Positions 19,682 to 31,466 of a DNA stretch of 64,000 nucleotides are shown here, piece after piece; position 1 is the stretch's first letter; each line of letters starts with the position of its first letter. Source of the DNA: JAFDVL01 sp963794955. Its GTDB lineage: Bacteria > Acidobacteriota > Blastocatellia > RBC074. Position numbers and translations under genes: made by a program. The stretch covers positions 310,001 through 374,000 of the forward strand of contig CAWCGF010000015.1 in the NCBI GenBank assembly GCA_963794955.1. The letters run 5' to 3'. The notes beneath the pieces are model-generated. The model was not told the DNA's origin and did no database searches. It worked only from the letters and a program-made list of their open reading frames with translations.

Positions 19682-19710
19682 CTTATAGTTTACTACATAG
19701 GGTCTGTCAA
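19682..19710 (-). promoter_or_regulatory. promoter and likely PadR operator of the permease operon
   Basis: On the minus strand TTGACA (19705-19710) and TATAAG (19682-19687) are separated by exactly 17 bases, the best sigma70-type promoter in the window. The spacer contains the dyad TGTAGT-AA-ACTATA, which runs into the -10. PadR operators are often short AT-rich dyads of this kind, and a repressor bound here would block RNA polymerase. Confidence 0.7.
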
Positions 19711-19854
19711 GAGCCTTTTGTTTTGCTTGAAAAAACCGAGAATAAGGCAGCGAGAGATAAAGCGTGGGGGAAATAGTAGCAACCCAGGATTCCACTTACG
19801 CTTCATCCCGGGTTTTCATCTGGACGCCTTTTGCAGGCTGGATTTGGCATCAGA

Positions 19855-20325
19855 TTAAAGCTTTGCCAGCACAACCGTTTCATCCTTTTCGCCCTGCTGG
19901 CCATTATGATGAACCGCGATGGTCATGGTTTTGCCGTCAGGCGAGAGGGTAATTTTCCGTGCGAACCCACCTGAATCATCCTTGAAATCAATTAATAAAA
20001 CCTCACCGCTCCATTTGGCCAGGGCTTGCATGTTGCGCCCCATCACTTCCTGTGTGATGGCTTTGCCATCGGTCGTGTAGGTGGCAGTGAAGCTGCGTTC
20101 GCCATCAGCCGTACCAACCGTCAACGTTTCAGTGACGGCCCCTTCTTTTAATTCCAATTTGATCACAATGCTGGAAGGCCCGCCGCCATTTGCAAACTGT
20201 GATTTTTCAGGCACCATTTTCCAGGTACCCGTCCATTTGGCTTTGTCCTGTGCCGCAGCAGGAGAAAGACTGACAACGGTCAACAAGGCGACTGCCGCAA
20301 AGAATGTGCAGATTTTTGCTTTCAT
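19855..20325 (-). CDS. small secreted protein of unknown function
   Basis: 156 residues with a signal peptide (ICTFFAAVALLTVVSLSPAAAQ). The mature part starts WTGTWKMVPEKSQF and goes on with alternating beta strands (VTETLTVGTADGERSFTATYTTDGK, LTLSPDGKTMTIAV-like end). The pattern is that of small lipocalin-like or 'DUF' beta-barrel proteins of acidobacteria, but I cannot name a family. AGGAG precedes the ATG by eight bases. It is followed upstream by a hairpin at 20351-20396. Confidence 0.6.
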   Translation of the reverse strand: MKAKICTFFAAVALLTVVSLSPAAAQDKAKWTGTWKMVPEKSQFANGGGPSSIVIKLELKEGAVTETLTVGTADGERSFTATYTTDGKAITQEVMGRNMQALAKWSGEVLLIDFKDDSGGFARKITLSPDGKTMTIAVHHNGQQGEKDETVVLAKL

Positions 20326-20350
20326 GTAGATACTCCTTTGGTGGAAATAA

Positions 20351-20396
20351 ACCTATCGGCTTGCTCAACCGCGTACGACCTGCCGGGCCGATAGGT
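20351..20396. terminator. hairpin between two leftward genes
   Basis: ACCTATCGG (20351-20359) and CCGATAGGT (20388-20396) form a perfect nine-base stem around a 28-base GC-rich loop. It lies between the stop of the PdxA-family gene and the start of the next gene on the same strand. There is no T-run, so a terminator role is only a possibility. Confidence 0.35.
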
Positions 20397-20416
20397 TCGG
20401 AGTATTTATGAAGGGT

Positions 20417-21388
20417 CTATTTTTCAGAAGCAAGCTTAACCGCCAACTCACAAGCCTCTTTCAAACTTCGCGTAAACGCTTTGCCTTGCCACGCTATGTC
20501 GAACGCCGTGCCATGATCTACAGACGTGCGGATGATGGGCAAACCTAACGTCACGTTGATGCCGCCTTCAAAATCCAGCAGCTTCATCGGAATGTGGCCT
20601 TGATCATGGTACATGCACACGATGGCGTCGTAGGCTTTGCCTTTGACGGTTTGGAAGAAAATCGTGTCGGGCGGGAACGGGCCATGTGCGTCTATGCCTT
20701 CGGCACGGGCGGCTTTGATGGCGGGTTGGATGGCGGTGAGGTCTTCGGTACCGAAAGAGCCGTTTTCGCCTGCGTGCGGATTCAATCCAGCGACGGCGAT
20801 TTTGTTGCGCGGGCGCAATTTGGCAACGGCATCGTGGGTCAGGCGAATGATGTTCAGCACCTTTTCGGTCGTGACTTGTTCGAGCGCCTGCCGCAGCGAA
20901 ATATGCGTCGAGACGTGCGTCACGATCAACTGCTCCGACGCCAGCATCATCGTGTAATTCTCTTCCCCGCAGAGTTCGGCGATGTATTCGGTATGGCCGC
21001 TGAAATTGGGTGCGGTCAGGCGGGTGGCTTCTTTGTTGATCGGCAGCGTCACCATCGCAGAAACCTGTTTTGCCAAGGCAAGACGCGTGGCGCGTTCGAC
21101 ATAAGCCAGCGCCGCCGCACCGGATTTTTTCGAGACTTGCCCGATGCGCAAATCGTTGGGCGTGAGCAAGGCGAGATCGTAAATATTCAGGACACCCGCT
21201 TGCCGTCCGGCTATATCAGAAATCCTATGCAAGTTCACTTCATAGCCGAGCGTTTCGTTGCACAGAGCAAGAACGCTGGCATCGCCAATGACGATGAAGT
21301 CGTCGGGCAATTCGTGCTGCGCAAAAGCTTTGAGAATAATTTCGGGGCCGACGCCGCTGCTGTCGCCCATCGTGATCGCAAGACACAT
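20417..21388 (-). CDS. PdxA family dehydrogenase (4-hydroxythreonine-4-phosphate or 4-phospho-four-carbon acid dehydrogenase)
   Basis: About 323 residues from the ATG at 21388 (MCLAITMGDSSGVGPEIILK), which has GAGGAAG upstream; a TTG five codons earlier is less likely. PdxA enzymes oxidise a phosphorylated hydroxy acid with NAD and then decarboxylate it. The metal ligands are in place: GHTEYIAELCG, CMYHDQGHIPMK and RTSVDHGTAFDIAWQG. The branch is uncertain. PdxA proper makes vitamin B6, while PdxA2 proteins work with DUF1537 kinases in breakdown of threonate or erythronate. A DUF1537 kinase lies at 30.2 kb in this window and no other B6 gene is present, which favours the catabolic reading without proving it. 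Confidence 0.85.
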   Translation of the reverse strand: MCLAITMGDSSGVGPEIILKAFAQHELPDDFIVIGDASVLALCNETLGYEVNLHRISDIAGRQAGVLNIYDLALLTPNDLRIGQVSKKSGAAALAYVERATRLALAKQVSAMVTLPINKEATRLTAPNFSGHTEYIAELCGEENYTMMLASEQLIVTHVSTHISLRQALEQVTTEKVLNIIRLTHDAVAKLRPRNKIAVAGLNPHAGENGSFGTEDLTAIQPAIKAARAEGIDAHGPFPPDTIFFQTVKGKAYDAIVCMYHDQGHIPMKLLDFEGGINVTLGLPIIRTSVDHGTAFDIAWQGKAFTRSLKEACELAVKLASEK

Positions 21389-21525
21389 TTTGTTCTTCCT
21401 CAACTACGTTCTGAAGCTGCCTGTATCTTGCGGGTTGAGACGGACAAAATCAATGATTCAATGGTGGTGTTGCTTACCAGCCTTCCCCCAATATCAGATT
21501 TATTGCCAGAGCAAACAGAGGGAAC

Positions 21526-22014
21526 CTAAAAGGAAACTTTCACAGGCAAGATGTCATCCGCGCGCAGGACAGATTCCTGCTGAAAGGCCGCTTTGTAAAG
21601 ACGGCGAATCTGTTCAATTTTCTCGCTGCTGCTGCGCCGCGTTTGCACCGGATAAAGCAGGATCAACACGGTCGAGCGTTCGCGCACGATAATGCCGTCG
21701 GCATTGCGGAATTGACCGTTGCCAGTCAACACGGTCAAGCCATCGGGAAAGCGTGGCGTGATTTCGGTGTTGAGAAAATACTGCCAATCGGCGTCGGTCA
21801 CGACAGAACCGTCAGGTTTGGCACTGCCAAAAAAGAGTTCGGTGCGGATGAACTCTTCAAACTCGACGCGCCGATGTTTTTCCGCTTGTGCCTGCACAGC
21901 CCTGGTGACAGATTTGAGGGCTTTCGCGCGCCCTTTGGCGTAGCTTGCAGGGGCTATGGGTAAAGTCAGAATTAAGGTGATAAGCAGCAGGTTTTTCAGC
22001 CAGAACGAATTCAT
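21526..22014 (-). CDS. secreted DUF3574 family protein
   Basis: 162 residues. A signal peptide (LLLITLILTLPIAPASYA) is followed by RTELFFGSAKPDGSVVTDADWQYFLNTEITPRFPDGLTVL, whose order (RTELxFG, WxxFL, TPRFPxGLT) is the hallmark of DUF3574, and by STVLILLYP. GGAGG precedes the start by six bases. The family has no established function. It is about 120 bases upstream of the PdxA-family gene on the same strand and may be co-transcribed, but the gap is larger than in a tight operon. Confidence 0.75.
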   Translation of the reverse strand: MNSFWLKNLLLITLILTLPIAPASYAKGRAKALKSVTRAVQAQAEKHRRVEFEEFIRTELFFGSAKPDGSVVTDADWQYFLNTEITPRFPDGLTVLTGNGQFRNADGIIVRERSTVLILLYPVQTRRSSSEKIEQIRRLYKAAFQQESVLRADDILPVKVSF

Positions 22015-22442
22015 ACAGAACCTCCATGGAATTTTTGGTTGTCAGGATTGAGGCTCCCTAGCCTCTTGACAACTACTCTATACACGGATGTCGGTCATTA
22101 GAAAAGAGCCTGGCCTAATGAGCAATATCTTCGGGCGGACGCGCCGCCAAAGTGCGAGCACGTACCGCACCCGATAAATCTGTTTTTTGCTACCGTTAAC
22201 CGTGCTATATTGGGCTTGCTTGTCCCTGCTCGGCCCCTCCACCACTTCAGTTTTCATCCGTTTGAGGCAGTTATTTGCGCGGGCGTTGTGAGTCTTGGCT
22301 AAAACTGCTCCAGTGTTGCCCTAACTCCTTTCTAAGGGCGAACGGTCAAACTGACTGGCCTGCGCAAGAAAGACGAGACAACCTTAAGCCACGTTCCTTC
22401 TTCGCCCGTCTGGCAGAAGGGCACAGGAGTACATCGGTCAGT
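22015..22442. other. divergent intergenic region
   Basis: This stretch of about 430 bases lies between the DUF3574 gene and the histidine kinase. The kinase frame stays open back to 22275, but the sequence there (MRGRCESWLKLLQCC…) does not look like protein of this family. I see no repeat or RNA structure in it. Confidence 0.4.
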
Positions 22443-25109
<2,667 letters not shown>

Positions 25110-25335
25110 CCCTCTCAATAACCAGTATTAGCATACAGTTCAGCTTGCAGTTCAGTTTGACTTGACGGTAGTTGAGCGCACAGCCAACGAAAGTTGGTAC
25201 GCTACCGCCTGTCTACTTGCGTGTCTGAAAATCGCTATCAGCCTTTCAGCCGCTGACGGAATTGTCAGAACCACGCACTTCGGTCTAAGATCACGCGCAG
25301 GTTGTATCCATCATTCAAAGCTCGAACAGAAAACT

Positions 25336-26937
25336 ATGAAAAAAAACTATTTGTTGTTGATCTCCCTGCTTGTCGCAATCGCGCCCTTTTGTGTAGCGCA
25401 AACCAAAGCTGTGCCGTTATGGAGTCGCTGGGAACGAACCTTTGTAGCCGACCCGAAAACGAATCCCGATCCTTCGATTGGGCTGCTCGTCCGGCTGACC
25501 GCGCCGAGCGGCAAACGCCACAAAGTCTCAGCCTTTTGGGATGGTGGCAATACGTGGCGCGTGCGCTTTATGCCAAATGAAGCAGGAACCTGGCGCTTTC
25601 ACACGATTGCCTATCCTGATTATGCGGGCTTGAATGCGCAGCGCGGCTCGTTCGTGTGCCGCAAGACCAAAGATGCCAATCGCTTTCTCCAACACGGTGC
25701 GCTTCGTGTTGCCAAGGATGGCACACATCTGGAACACGCCGATGGCACGCCGTTCTTTTGGCTTGGCGATACGGCCTGGAATGGCGCGTTGCTGTCGCAG
25801 GAGGAAGATTGGCACACGTATCTGGAGGATCGCGTCGCCAAGAAATTTACCGCGATTCAGTTTGTCACGACGCAATGGCGTAGCGCACCAAGCAACCTGG
25901 AAGGCGAAGTCGCATTCACCGGCAAAGAGAAAATCCAAATCAATCCGGCCTTCTTCAAGCGCATGGATGAGCGCATTGATGCGCTCAATGCTAAAGGCTT
26001 GTTAGCCGTGCCTGTGTTGCTTTGGGCGATTAGGGGCGATGAAAATCCGGGTTGGTACTTGCCGGAAGATCAGGCGATTTTGCTAGAGAAATATTTGGTT
26101 GCCCGCTACGGCGCGCATCACGTCGTGTGGATTCCAGCGGGCGATACCACCTACCGCGAAGCCAATGGCGAGAAATGGCGGCGCATCAGTCGGGCGGTGT
26201 TTGACGGAACGAATCACGCGCCAATCGTAATGCACCCGCAAGGCATGCAATCGTACACTGAAATTTTCCGCCACGAAAAATGGTTGAGCATCATCGGCTA
26301 CCAAAGCGGACACGGCGATGGTGACGCGGCGCTGAACTGGATTCACGCTGGCCCCATTTCACAAGAATGGAAGCGCACGCCTACACGTCCGTTCATCAAT
26401 CTAGAACCGCCCTACGAAGACCATGTTGCTTATCAATCCAAGCAACGCCATACCGACTACACCGTACGCCGCGCCAGTTATTGGAGTTTGCTGAATGCGC
26501 CGACGGCAGGTTTAACTTATGGCGCACACGGCATCTGGAGTTGGGAAACCGAGCCGAAAGAACCTTTGCTGCACAAGGGCACAGGCATCGCCAAGCCGTG
26601 GTTTGAAGCAATGAAATTGCCGGGCAGCCAGCAGATGAAATACTTGCACGAGGTATTTGCTTCACTTCGCTGGTGGGAGCTTCGCCCTGCTCCTTCTTTG
26701 CTTGATGAACAAGCAAACGAGGCAGCGAAGTTTATTGCCGCGAGCAGAACTGTACGTGGCGATGCGGCGTTCGTGTATTTGCCGGTTGGGGGTGAGGTGA
26801 TAATCAAGGCCACGGTCATTAAAGCAGAATGGTTCAACCCACGCACCGGACAACGACAAACGACGCAGCCGCAACAAGGCAAGTTTCGCGCACCCGATGC
26901 CCAGGATTGGGGATTGCTTTTAAGGTTGCGAAAATGA
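25336..26937 (+). CDS. secreted GH140-like glycoside hydrolase (DUF5060/DUF4038, apiosidase-like)
   Basis: About 533 residues from the ATG at 25336, which begins a signal peptide (MKKNYLLLISLLVAIAPFCVAQ); the open frame runs back to 25162 without protein-like sequence. An N-terminal beta domain (WDGGNTWRVRFMPNEAGTWRFHTIA) resembles DUF5060. The catalytic barrel begins FFWLGDTAWNGALLSQEEDWHTYLEDRVAKKFTAIQFV, typical of DUF4038/GH140, which includes apiosidases acting on pectin side chains. A small C-terminal beta domain ends with AEWFNPRTGQ. The enzyme should act outside the cytoplasm. Its stop overlaps the start of the next gene (ATGA). Substrate is inferred from family only. Confidence 0.8.
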   Translation: MKKNYLLLISLLVAIAPFCVAQTKAVPLWSRWERTFVADPKTNPDPSIGLLVRLTAPSGKRHKVSAFWDGGNTWRVRFMPNEAGTWRFHTIAYPDYAGLNAQRGSFVCRKTKDANRFLQHGALRVAKDGTHLEHADGTPFFWLGDTAWNGALLSQEEDWHTYLEDRVAKKFTAIQFVTTQWRSAPSNLEGEVAFTGKEKIQINPAFFKRMDERIDALNAKGLLAVPVLLWAIRGDENPGWYLPEDQAILLEKYLVARYGAHHVVWIPAGDTTYREANGEKWRRISRAVFDGTNHAPIVMHPQGMQSYTEIFRHEKWLSIIGYQSGHGDGDAALNWIHAGPISQEWKRTPTRPFINLEPPYEDHVAYQSKQRHTDYTVRRASYWSLLNAPTAGLTYGAHGIWSWETEPKEPLLHKGTGIAKPWFEAMKLPGSQQMKYLHEVFASLRWWELRPAPSLLDEQANEAAKFIAASRTVRGDAAFVYLPVGGEVIIKATVIKAEWFNPRTGQRQTTQPQQGKFRAPDAQDWGLLLRLRK

Positions 26938-27952
26938 GCGATAAGCCTTACGACAAAGCGTTCAAATTTCTGGCAGAACAGGATGCCGAATCCTTGCTGA
27001 TTTTGCTCGGTGCGATTCGTCCCGGTCAACACGTCACGATTGAGCGATTGCCCAATGAATAAGTGTGACAGCACGCTTGCCAGATCAACTTTATCGCGTG
27101 ACATCCGCCCAGCAACCACGCATCATTCACGTCGAAGCGCAAACCGTTTACGATCCCAGCATTCCTACTCGCATGACCAACTACGCCCTGCGGCTGTGGC
27201 TCAAGTACGGGCTGCCAATTGACAGTTACGTGTTATTGCTGACGCGTCGTAATTTGCCGTCATCGGCTCCGACAGAAAACACCGTCAGGGCTGGCAGCTT
27301 GACGGTCAATTTGCAATTTCACCTCGTGCGCCTGTGGGATATTTCAGCGCGGCAGATGTTGAAGCTACAGCGGCAAAATCTGTTGCCATTTGTGCCGCTG
27401 ATGAATGGCAACTTCCAAGCTACAGAACAGGGCGCAAACTTATTGGCGCAAATCTTGGATGAAGATAGCCAACGCGAACTGAGCCTCCATTTTCTGGTAT
27501 TGGGGGGATTGCGTTATAATCCCGAAGAAATTCTCGACTTGATTGGAAGGAGCAGTATGATTCCGATAGAACAATTAAAAGAATCCAGTTTTTATCAGTA
27601 CATCGTGAAAGAAGGCATGAAAGAAGGACGGGAGAAAGGGCTAAAGCTTGGCCTCAAACGCGGAGAGAAGAAAGGACGGCAACAGGGCTTGCAACAGGGC
27701 TTGCAACAGGGCTTGCAACAGGGCTTGCAACAGGCGCGCGAACGAATCGTTGAACTGTTCCAATTCATGGTGTCCCAAAAATTCCCAAGCATCAAACTCG
27801 GCACAGAGCTAGACAATATTCAGGACCTTGATGTCCTGCAACAGCTTTGTCTTGAAGTCACAACCACGAAGAGCGCCAAGACGCTACTGAAGAAAATCCA
27901 GCAAGCGGCAGCGAACGAAGACCGAGCCAAAAACAGCACAGACAAAAAGTAA
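26934..27952 (+). pseudogene. Rpn family nuclease / transposase-related protein (one frameshift)
   Basis: The ATG at 26934 overlaps the previous stop (ATGA). The protein begins MSDKPYDKAFKFLAEQDAESLLILLG, the typical start of Rpn/PD-(D/E)XK proteins, reads to ERLPNE, and meets a stop at 27060-27062. Adding one base there joins it to SVTARLPDQLYRVTSAQQPRIIHVEAQTVYDPSIPTRMTNYALRLW, the nuclease core with the HVEAQ motif. The full protein would be about 339 residues. The C-terminal half has a Gly/Lys-rich helix (KEGMKEGREKGLKLGLKRGEK-type) and a QQGL repeat. Rpn proteins promote recombination or act in defence; this member's role is unknown. Confidence 0.75.
27685..27734 (+). repeat. 12-base tandem repeat inside the Rpn gene
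   Basis: The unit CAACAGGGCTTG occurs four times in a row, followed by CAACAG, and encodes QQGL repeated in frame. The copies are identical, so the tract probably expands and contracts by slippage without breaking the frame. Confidence 0.85.
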
Positions 27953-27958
27953 TTCGGC

Positions 27959-28879
27959 ATGCAAACCAAATCAGCCAATCACACCTACAAACGCGGTGTC
28001 CAACGCGTGTTACTCATTACCCTGGCGCTCAATATTGCGGTTGTGATCGGCAAATTTATCGCGGGCTTTCTGGCGGGCAGCCTGAGTGTTATCAGCGATG
28101 CGGTACATTCCTCCGTAGATTCAATCAATAATATTGTCGGTTTAGTGGTAATGAAATACGCGACGGCGGAACCGGATGATGAACATCCGTATGGGCATGC
28201 CAAGTTTGAGACCCTGGCCGCCTTTGCGATTGCCGGATTTTTATTCGTCACCTGTTATCAAATCGGTGTCAGCGCCATTTCCCGGATTCTCAATCCGTCT
28301 GCGCATCCGCCGGAAATCAGCTACCTCACGATTGGCGTGATGATCGTCACGATCATCATCAATATTTTTGTGGCTGTCTATGAGCATCGTGAGGGCAAGC
28401 GATTGAAGAGCGAGTTTTTGATCGCAGATGCCGTTCACACCAAAAGCGACGTGTTGGTCAGTTGCTCTGTGTTGGCTGGCCTCTGGCTGGTCAAGCTTGG
28501 TTACTTTTGGCTTGATCCTGTTGTCGCCTTAGGCGTCGCCGTCGTAATTGCGTGGAATGGCTATAAGATTTTCAAAGCCACGGTTCCCGTATTAGTAGAC
28601 GCTGCGCCGGTTCCACCTGACCAAATTGCAGAAATTGTAGCCAACGTGCCCGGCGTGCATTCCGCGCACGATATTCGCTCGCGCAATCAGGGCGGCGGCA
28701 TGTTCATCGAAATGCACTTGCACGTGCAGCCCGACATTGAAGGCGATCACATCAAGACGCACGATTTGACCGAAGAGGTCGAACATCGTTTAGAAGAAGC
28801 GTTCGGCCAGGTGACCGCCACCATTCACGTCGAACCATTGTCCATGAACCAAGAACAATTTGCCGAAGCAAACGGCTAA
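27959..28879 (+). CDS. cation diffusion facilitator family metal exporter
   Basis: 306 residues, the usual CDF length. The membrane part shows the metal-site motif SDAVHSSVDSINN in helix 2 and HTKSDVLVS in helix 5, with the conserved DDEHPYGHAKFETLA loop between. The cytoplasmic C-terminal domain (PGVHSAHDIRSRNQGGGMFIEMHLHV) has the ferredoxin-like metal-binding fold. Proteins of this family export Zn2+, Fe2+, Mn2+ or similar ions in exchange for protons; the metal cannot be fixed from sequence alone. It starts seven bases after the Rpn gene and is followed 15 bases later by the LarA-like gene. Confidence 0.92.
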   Translation: MQTKSANHTYKRGVQRVLLITLALNIAVVIGKFIAGFLAGSLSVISDAVHSSVDSINNIVGLVVMKYATAEPDDEHPYGHAKFETLAAFAIAGFLFVTCYQIGVSAISRILNPSAHPPEISYLTIGVMIVTIIINIFVAVYEHREGKRLKSEFLIADAVHTKSDVLVSCSVLAGLWLVKLGYFWLDPVVALGVAVVIAWNGYKIFKATVPVLVDAAPVPPDQIAEIVANVPGVHSAHDIRSRNQGGGMFIEMHLHVQPDIEGDHIKTHDLTEEVEHRLEEAFGQVTATIHVEPLSMNQEQFAEANG

Positions 28880-28893
28880 GCCACTCAAATCCT

Positions 28894-30124
28894 ATGAACG
28901 ACTATCAATTCACTAAAATCCGTCAACAATTCGCCCGCGAAGCTATCGCAGACATCGAAGCAACCGTACACAACCAAGTCGCCGCCAAGCTGAAAATCGC
29001 GCCGGGCGCAAACATCGCTATCACGGTTGGCAGTCGTGGCGTTGCCAATATCGCACGCATCGCCAAAGCCACCGCCGATGCCGTCAAAGCCTGTGGCGGC
29101 GCGCCGTTCATCATCCCAGCGATGGGCAGTCACGGCGGCGCTACGGCGGAAGGACAGCGCGAAATCCTGGCGTCATACGGTGTGACGGAAGAGGCGATGG
29201 GATGCCCGATTCGCGCTACGATGGAGGTGGTGGAGATTGATAGCACGGGCTTGGAAATGAAAATTTTCATGGACAAGTACGGCTATGAATCCGATGGTGT
29301 GATCCTGCTGAATCGCATCAAGCCGCACACGGCGTTTCACGGCGAGTTTGAAAGCGGACTGGTGAAAATGAGCGTGATCGGGTTGGGCAAAGAACGACTG
29401 GCGAATGAGCTGCATCGCTTTGGCGTGTACGGCCTGAAAACGATTATGCCGCAAGCCGGGCGACGCATTTTGGAAACGGGCAAAATTGTGTTGGGCGTCG
29501 GCGTAGTCGAAAACGCCTACGATGAAACCGCCATTATTGAAGCGATGACGCCTGCCGAAATTCTGACGCGCGAACCGGAATTGCTGGCGACGGCGAAGCA
29601 ATTGATGCCGAGCTTTCCGCTGGGCGAGATTGATCTCTTGATTGTGGATCAGATCGGCAAAAACATCAGTGGCTCCGGGATGGACCCGAACATCATCAGG
29701 ACGCATGAAGATTCCTGGCGAAACGCCTGCCGAATTCCCGAAAATCAAAATCATCGTAATCACCGATATCACCGAACCTTCGCACGGCAACGCCTGCGGT
29801 ATTGGGCTGGCGGATGTGACGACGCGTCGTTTGGCCGACAAGATTGATTGGGATGCGACCTACATGAATGGCATCACGAGCGGGTTTTACGAACACTTTA
29901 TGTTGCCCATTGTTGCGCCAACTGACTTGCAAGCCTTTGAATGGGGCATCCGCGCCACGCACGATCCTTACCAGCCGAAAAAGATTGTCCGCATCACCGA
30001 TACGTTGCACGTCAGCGAGATGTACGTGTCTGACGCGGCGTTGGCTGAAGTTAAAGAGCGCGTCGAAATCATTAGTGAACCGCAGCGTTTGTTTGATGCA
30101 CAAGGATCGCTGATCGCGTTTTAG
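28894..30124 (+). pseudogene. LarA-like (DUF2088) racemase/epimerase family protein (one frameshift)
   Basis: The N-terminal half reads AITVGSRGVANIARI, then IPAMGSHGGATAEGQREIL and LLNRIKPHTAFHGEFESGLVKM, and continues to IDLLIVDQIGKNISGSGMDPN. Near 29712 one base is gained or lost; the next frame continues IPGETPAEFPKIKIIVITDITEPSHGNACGIG to a stop at 30124. Repaired, the protein is about 409 residues. The pattern is that of the lactate-racemase-like superfamily, whose members use a nickel-pincer cofactor to isomerise 2-hydroxy acids. The subgroup is not certain. It lies 85 bases ahead of a four-carbon acid sugar kinase, which suggests that its substrate is a related sugar acid. Confidence 0.6.
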
Positions 30125-30207
30125 TGTAGAGCAAACTTTCGAGTTTGCTCATGTTCCTCAAACGCTTCCTCATTACGCCCAGAGCAAACTCGAAAGTTTG
30201 CTCTACA
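30125..30207. repeat. double-hairpin repeat, family 1, copy 2
   Basis: The arms TGTAGAGCAAACTTTCGAGT and its partner ending AGTTTGCTCTACA pair almost perfectly. Each arm is also a hairpin by itself (GAGCAAACT-NNNN-AGTTTGCTC). It fills the whole gap between two co-directional genes, so it would be transcribed as part of the message. Confidence 0.85.
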
Positions 30208-30214
30208 TTTGACG

Positions 30215-31348
30215 ATGGCCCCAGCCTTACTCATCATTGCCGATGACTTGACCGGCGCAAACGATACGGGCGTGCAATTCGCCAAACACGGATTGTGCGT
30301 CATCGTCAGCATTCAGCACGAACAATCGCTGGCCGATCTGGCAAACGATTGCCAGGTCTTAGTCGTCAACACCGAGTCACGCCACGTCAGCGCGGAAGAA
30401 GCGTTTGCGCGTGTCTACCAAACTGCCGAGCAAGGCGTGGCGCTAGGCATCCCAAAGTTCTATAAAAAAACCGATTCGACCTTGCGTGGCAACATTGGCA
30501 CGGAACTCGCCGCGTTGCTGGCGGCCACGGGGGAGCGCGAATTGTACTTTGCTCCCGCCTATCCCAAGCTCAAGCGCACGACGCGTCAAGGCTTTCACTT
30601 TGTGGAGGGCGTGCCGCTTAGCCAATCGTCCTTTGCGAATGATGTGCTGAACCCGCTCCGCGACGATTTCATTCCGGCGATCATTGCGCAACAAACCAAC
30701 TTTCCGATCATGCTGTTTGACGCAGAGCTAATCGAAACAGGCGCGCCCACGATTCATGTGCTGAATGCAGAAACGGATGAGGATTTGCGCGTCTGTGCCG
30801 ACTTGCTCAGAGAAAAGAAACTGCTCGCGGGGTCGGCTGGCTGGGCAGAATTCTTGCCCGCAACGATGCGGTTGCCTTCCGCTTCCCTGCCCCTCCCCCC
30901 ACTATCCTTGCCTCTGTTGGTAGTGAATGGCAGCTTGCACGAACAGTCTTTACGACAAGTCGCTCACGCCGCACAACACGGCTGGGTGGTGATCGAAGCG
31001 ACTCCTACAACTTCCCCCACACAAGTCGTCGCCGCACTCGCCACCCACCAACGCGCCATTCTTTCGACCTCACCGCAGCAGCAGCCTGACGAACTGTTTG
31101 CTCTCCGCTTAGCCAAGCTAGTACAGCAAGTGCTCGCGCAAATTCCCGTTCCCACCTTAGCCGTTTTTGGCGGTGACACGTTGGCGGCACTGGCTGCGGC
31201 GTGCGGCTGGAAAGCGTTTCGCCCGCAAGCGGAGGTCGTCCCTGGCATCCCATTGGTCGCGGTTTGTGGGCAAGATGCGTTGTGGGTTTTGACCAAAGCT
31301 GGTGGGTTTGGGGCAGAAGATCTGCTGGTGAAAATCAGTCCTCGCTGA
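30215..31348 (+). CDS. four-carbon acid sugar kinase (DUF1537 family, OtnK/DtnK type)
   Basis: About 377 residues from the ATG at 30215. The N-terminus IIADDLTGANDTGVQFAKHG is the diagnostic motif of the DUF1537 family, and FYKKTDSTLRGNIGTELAALL follows as expected. The nucleotide-binding half contains FGGDTLAALAAACG near the C-terminus. These kinases phosphorylate D-threonate, D- or L-erythronate or similar acids at O4, after which a PdxA2-type dehydrogenase oxidises them to dihydroxyacetone phosphate. The LarA-like gene is directly upstream and a PdxA-family gene lies 9 kb away, so the three may serve one pathway. The exact substrate is unknown. The middle region PSASLPLPPLSLPL is low-complexity and proline-rich. 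Confidence 0.85.
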   Translation: MAPALLIIADDLTGANDTGVQFAKHGLCVIVSIQHEQSLADLANDCQVLVVNTESRHVSAEEAFARVYQTAEQGVALGIPKFYKKTDSTLRGNIGTELAALLAATGERELYFAPAYPKLKRTTRQGFHFVEGVPLSQSSFANDVLNPLRDDFIPAIIAQQTNFPIMLFDAELIETGAPTIHVLNAETDEDLRVCADLLREKKLLAGSAGWAEFLPATMRLPSASLPLPPLSLPLLVVNGSLHEQSLRQVAHAAQHGWVVIEATPTTSPTQVVAALATHQRAILSTSPQQQPDELFALRLAKLVQQVLAQIPVPTLAVFGGDTLAALAAACGWKAFRPQAEVVPGIPLVAVCGQDALWVLTKAGGFGAEDLLVKISPR

Positions 31349-31466
31349 TGTTACTGCGACAGCCCTATACGCCGCCGCAAACCTTTGGTGAATTCCAGCG
31401 GTCGTTGCGGCTACGGCTGCACGCTTTTGATCGCGGGCTTTGACGATTGGGTGCGACTCGCGTATC

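Noticed and set aside
20417..21388. Assignment of the PdxA-family gene as pdxA of vitamin B6 synthesis.
   Set aside because: Sequence alone does not separate PdxA from PdxA2, and no other B6 gene is near, so I left the gene symbol empty.
27685..27734. Short tandem repeats considered as a CRISPR array.
   Set aside because: The units are 12 bases with no spacers and lie inside a coding frame.
30215..31348. Frames opposite the four-carbon acid sugar kinase (30443-30694 and others) as antisense genes.
   Set aside because: They have no ribosome sites and no protein character, and the + strand product is a clear family member.
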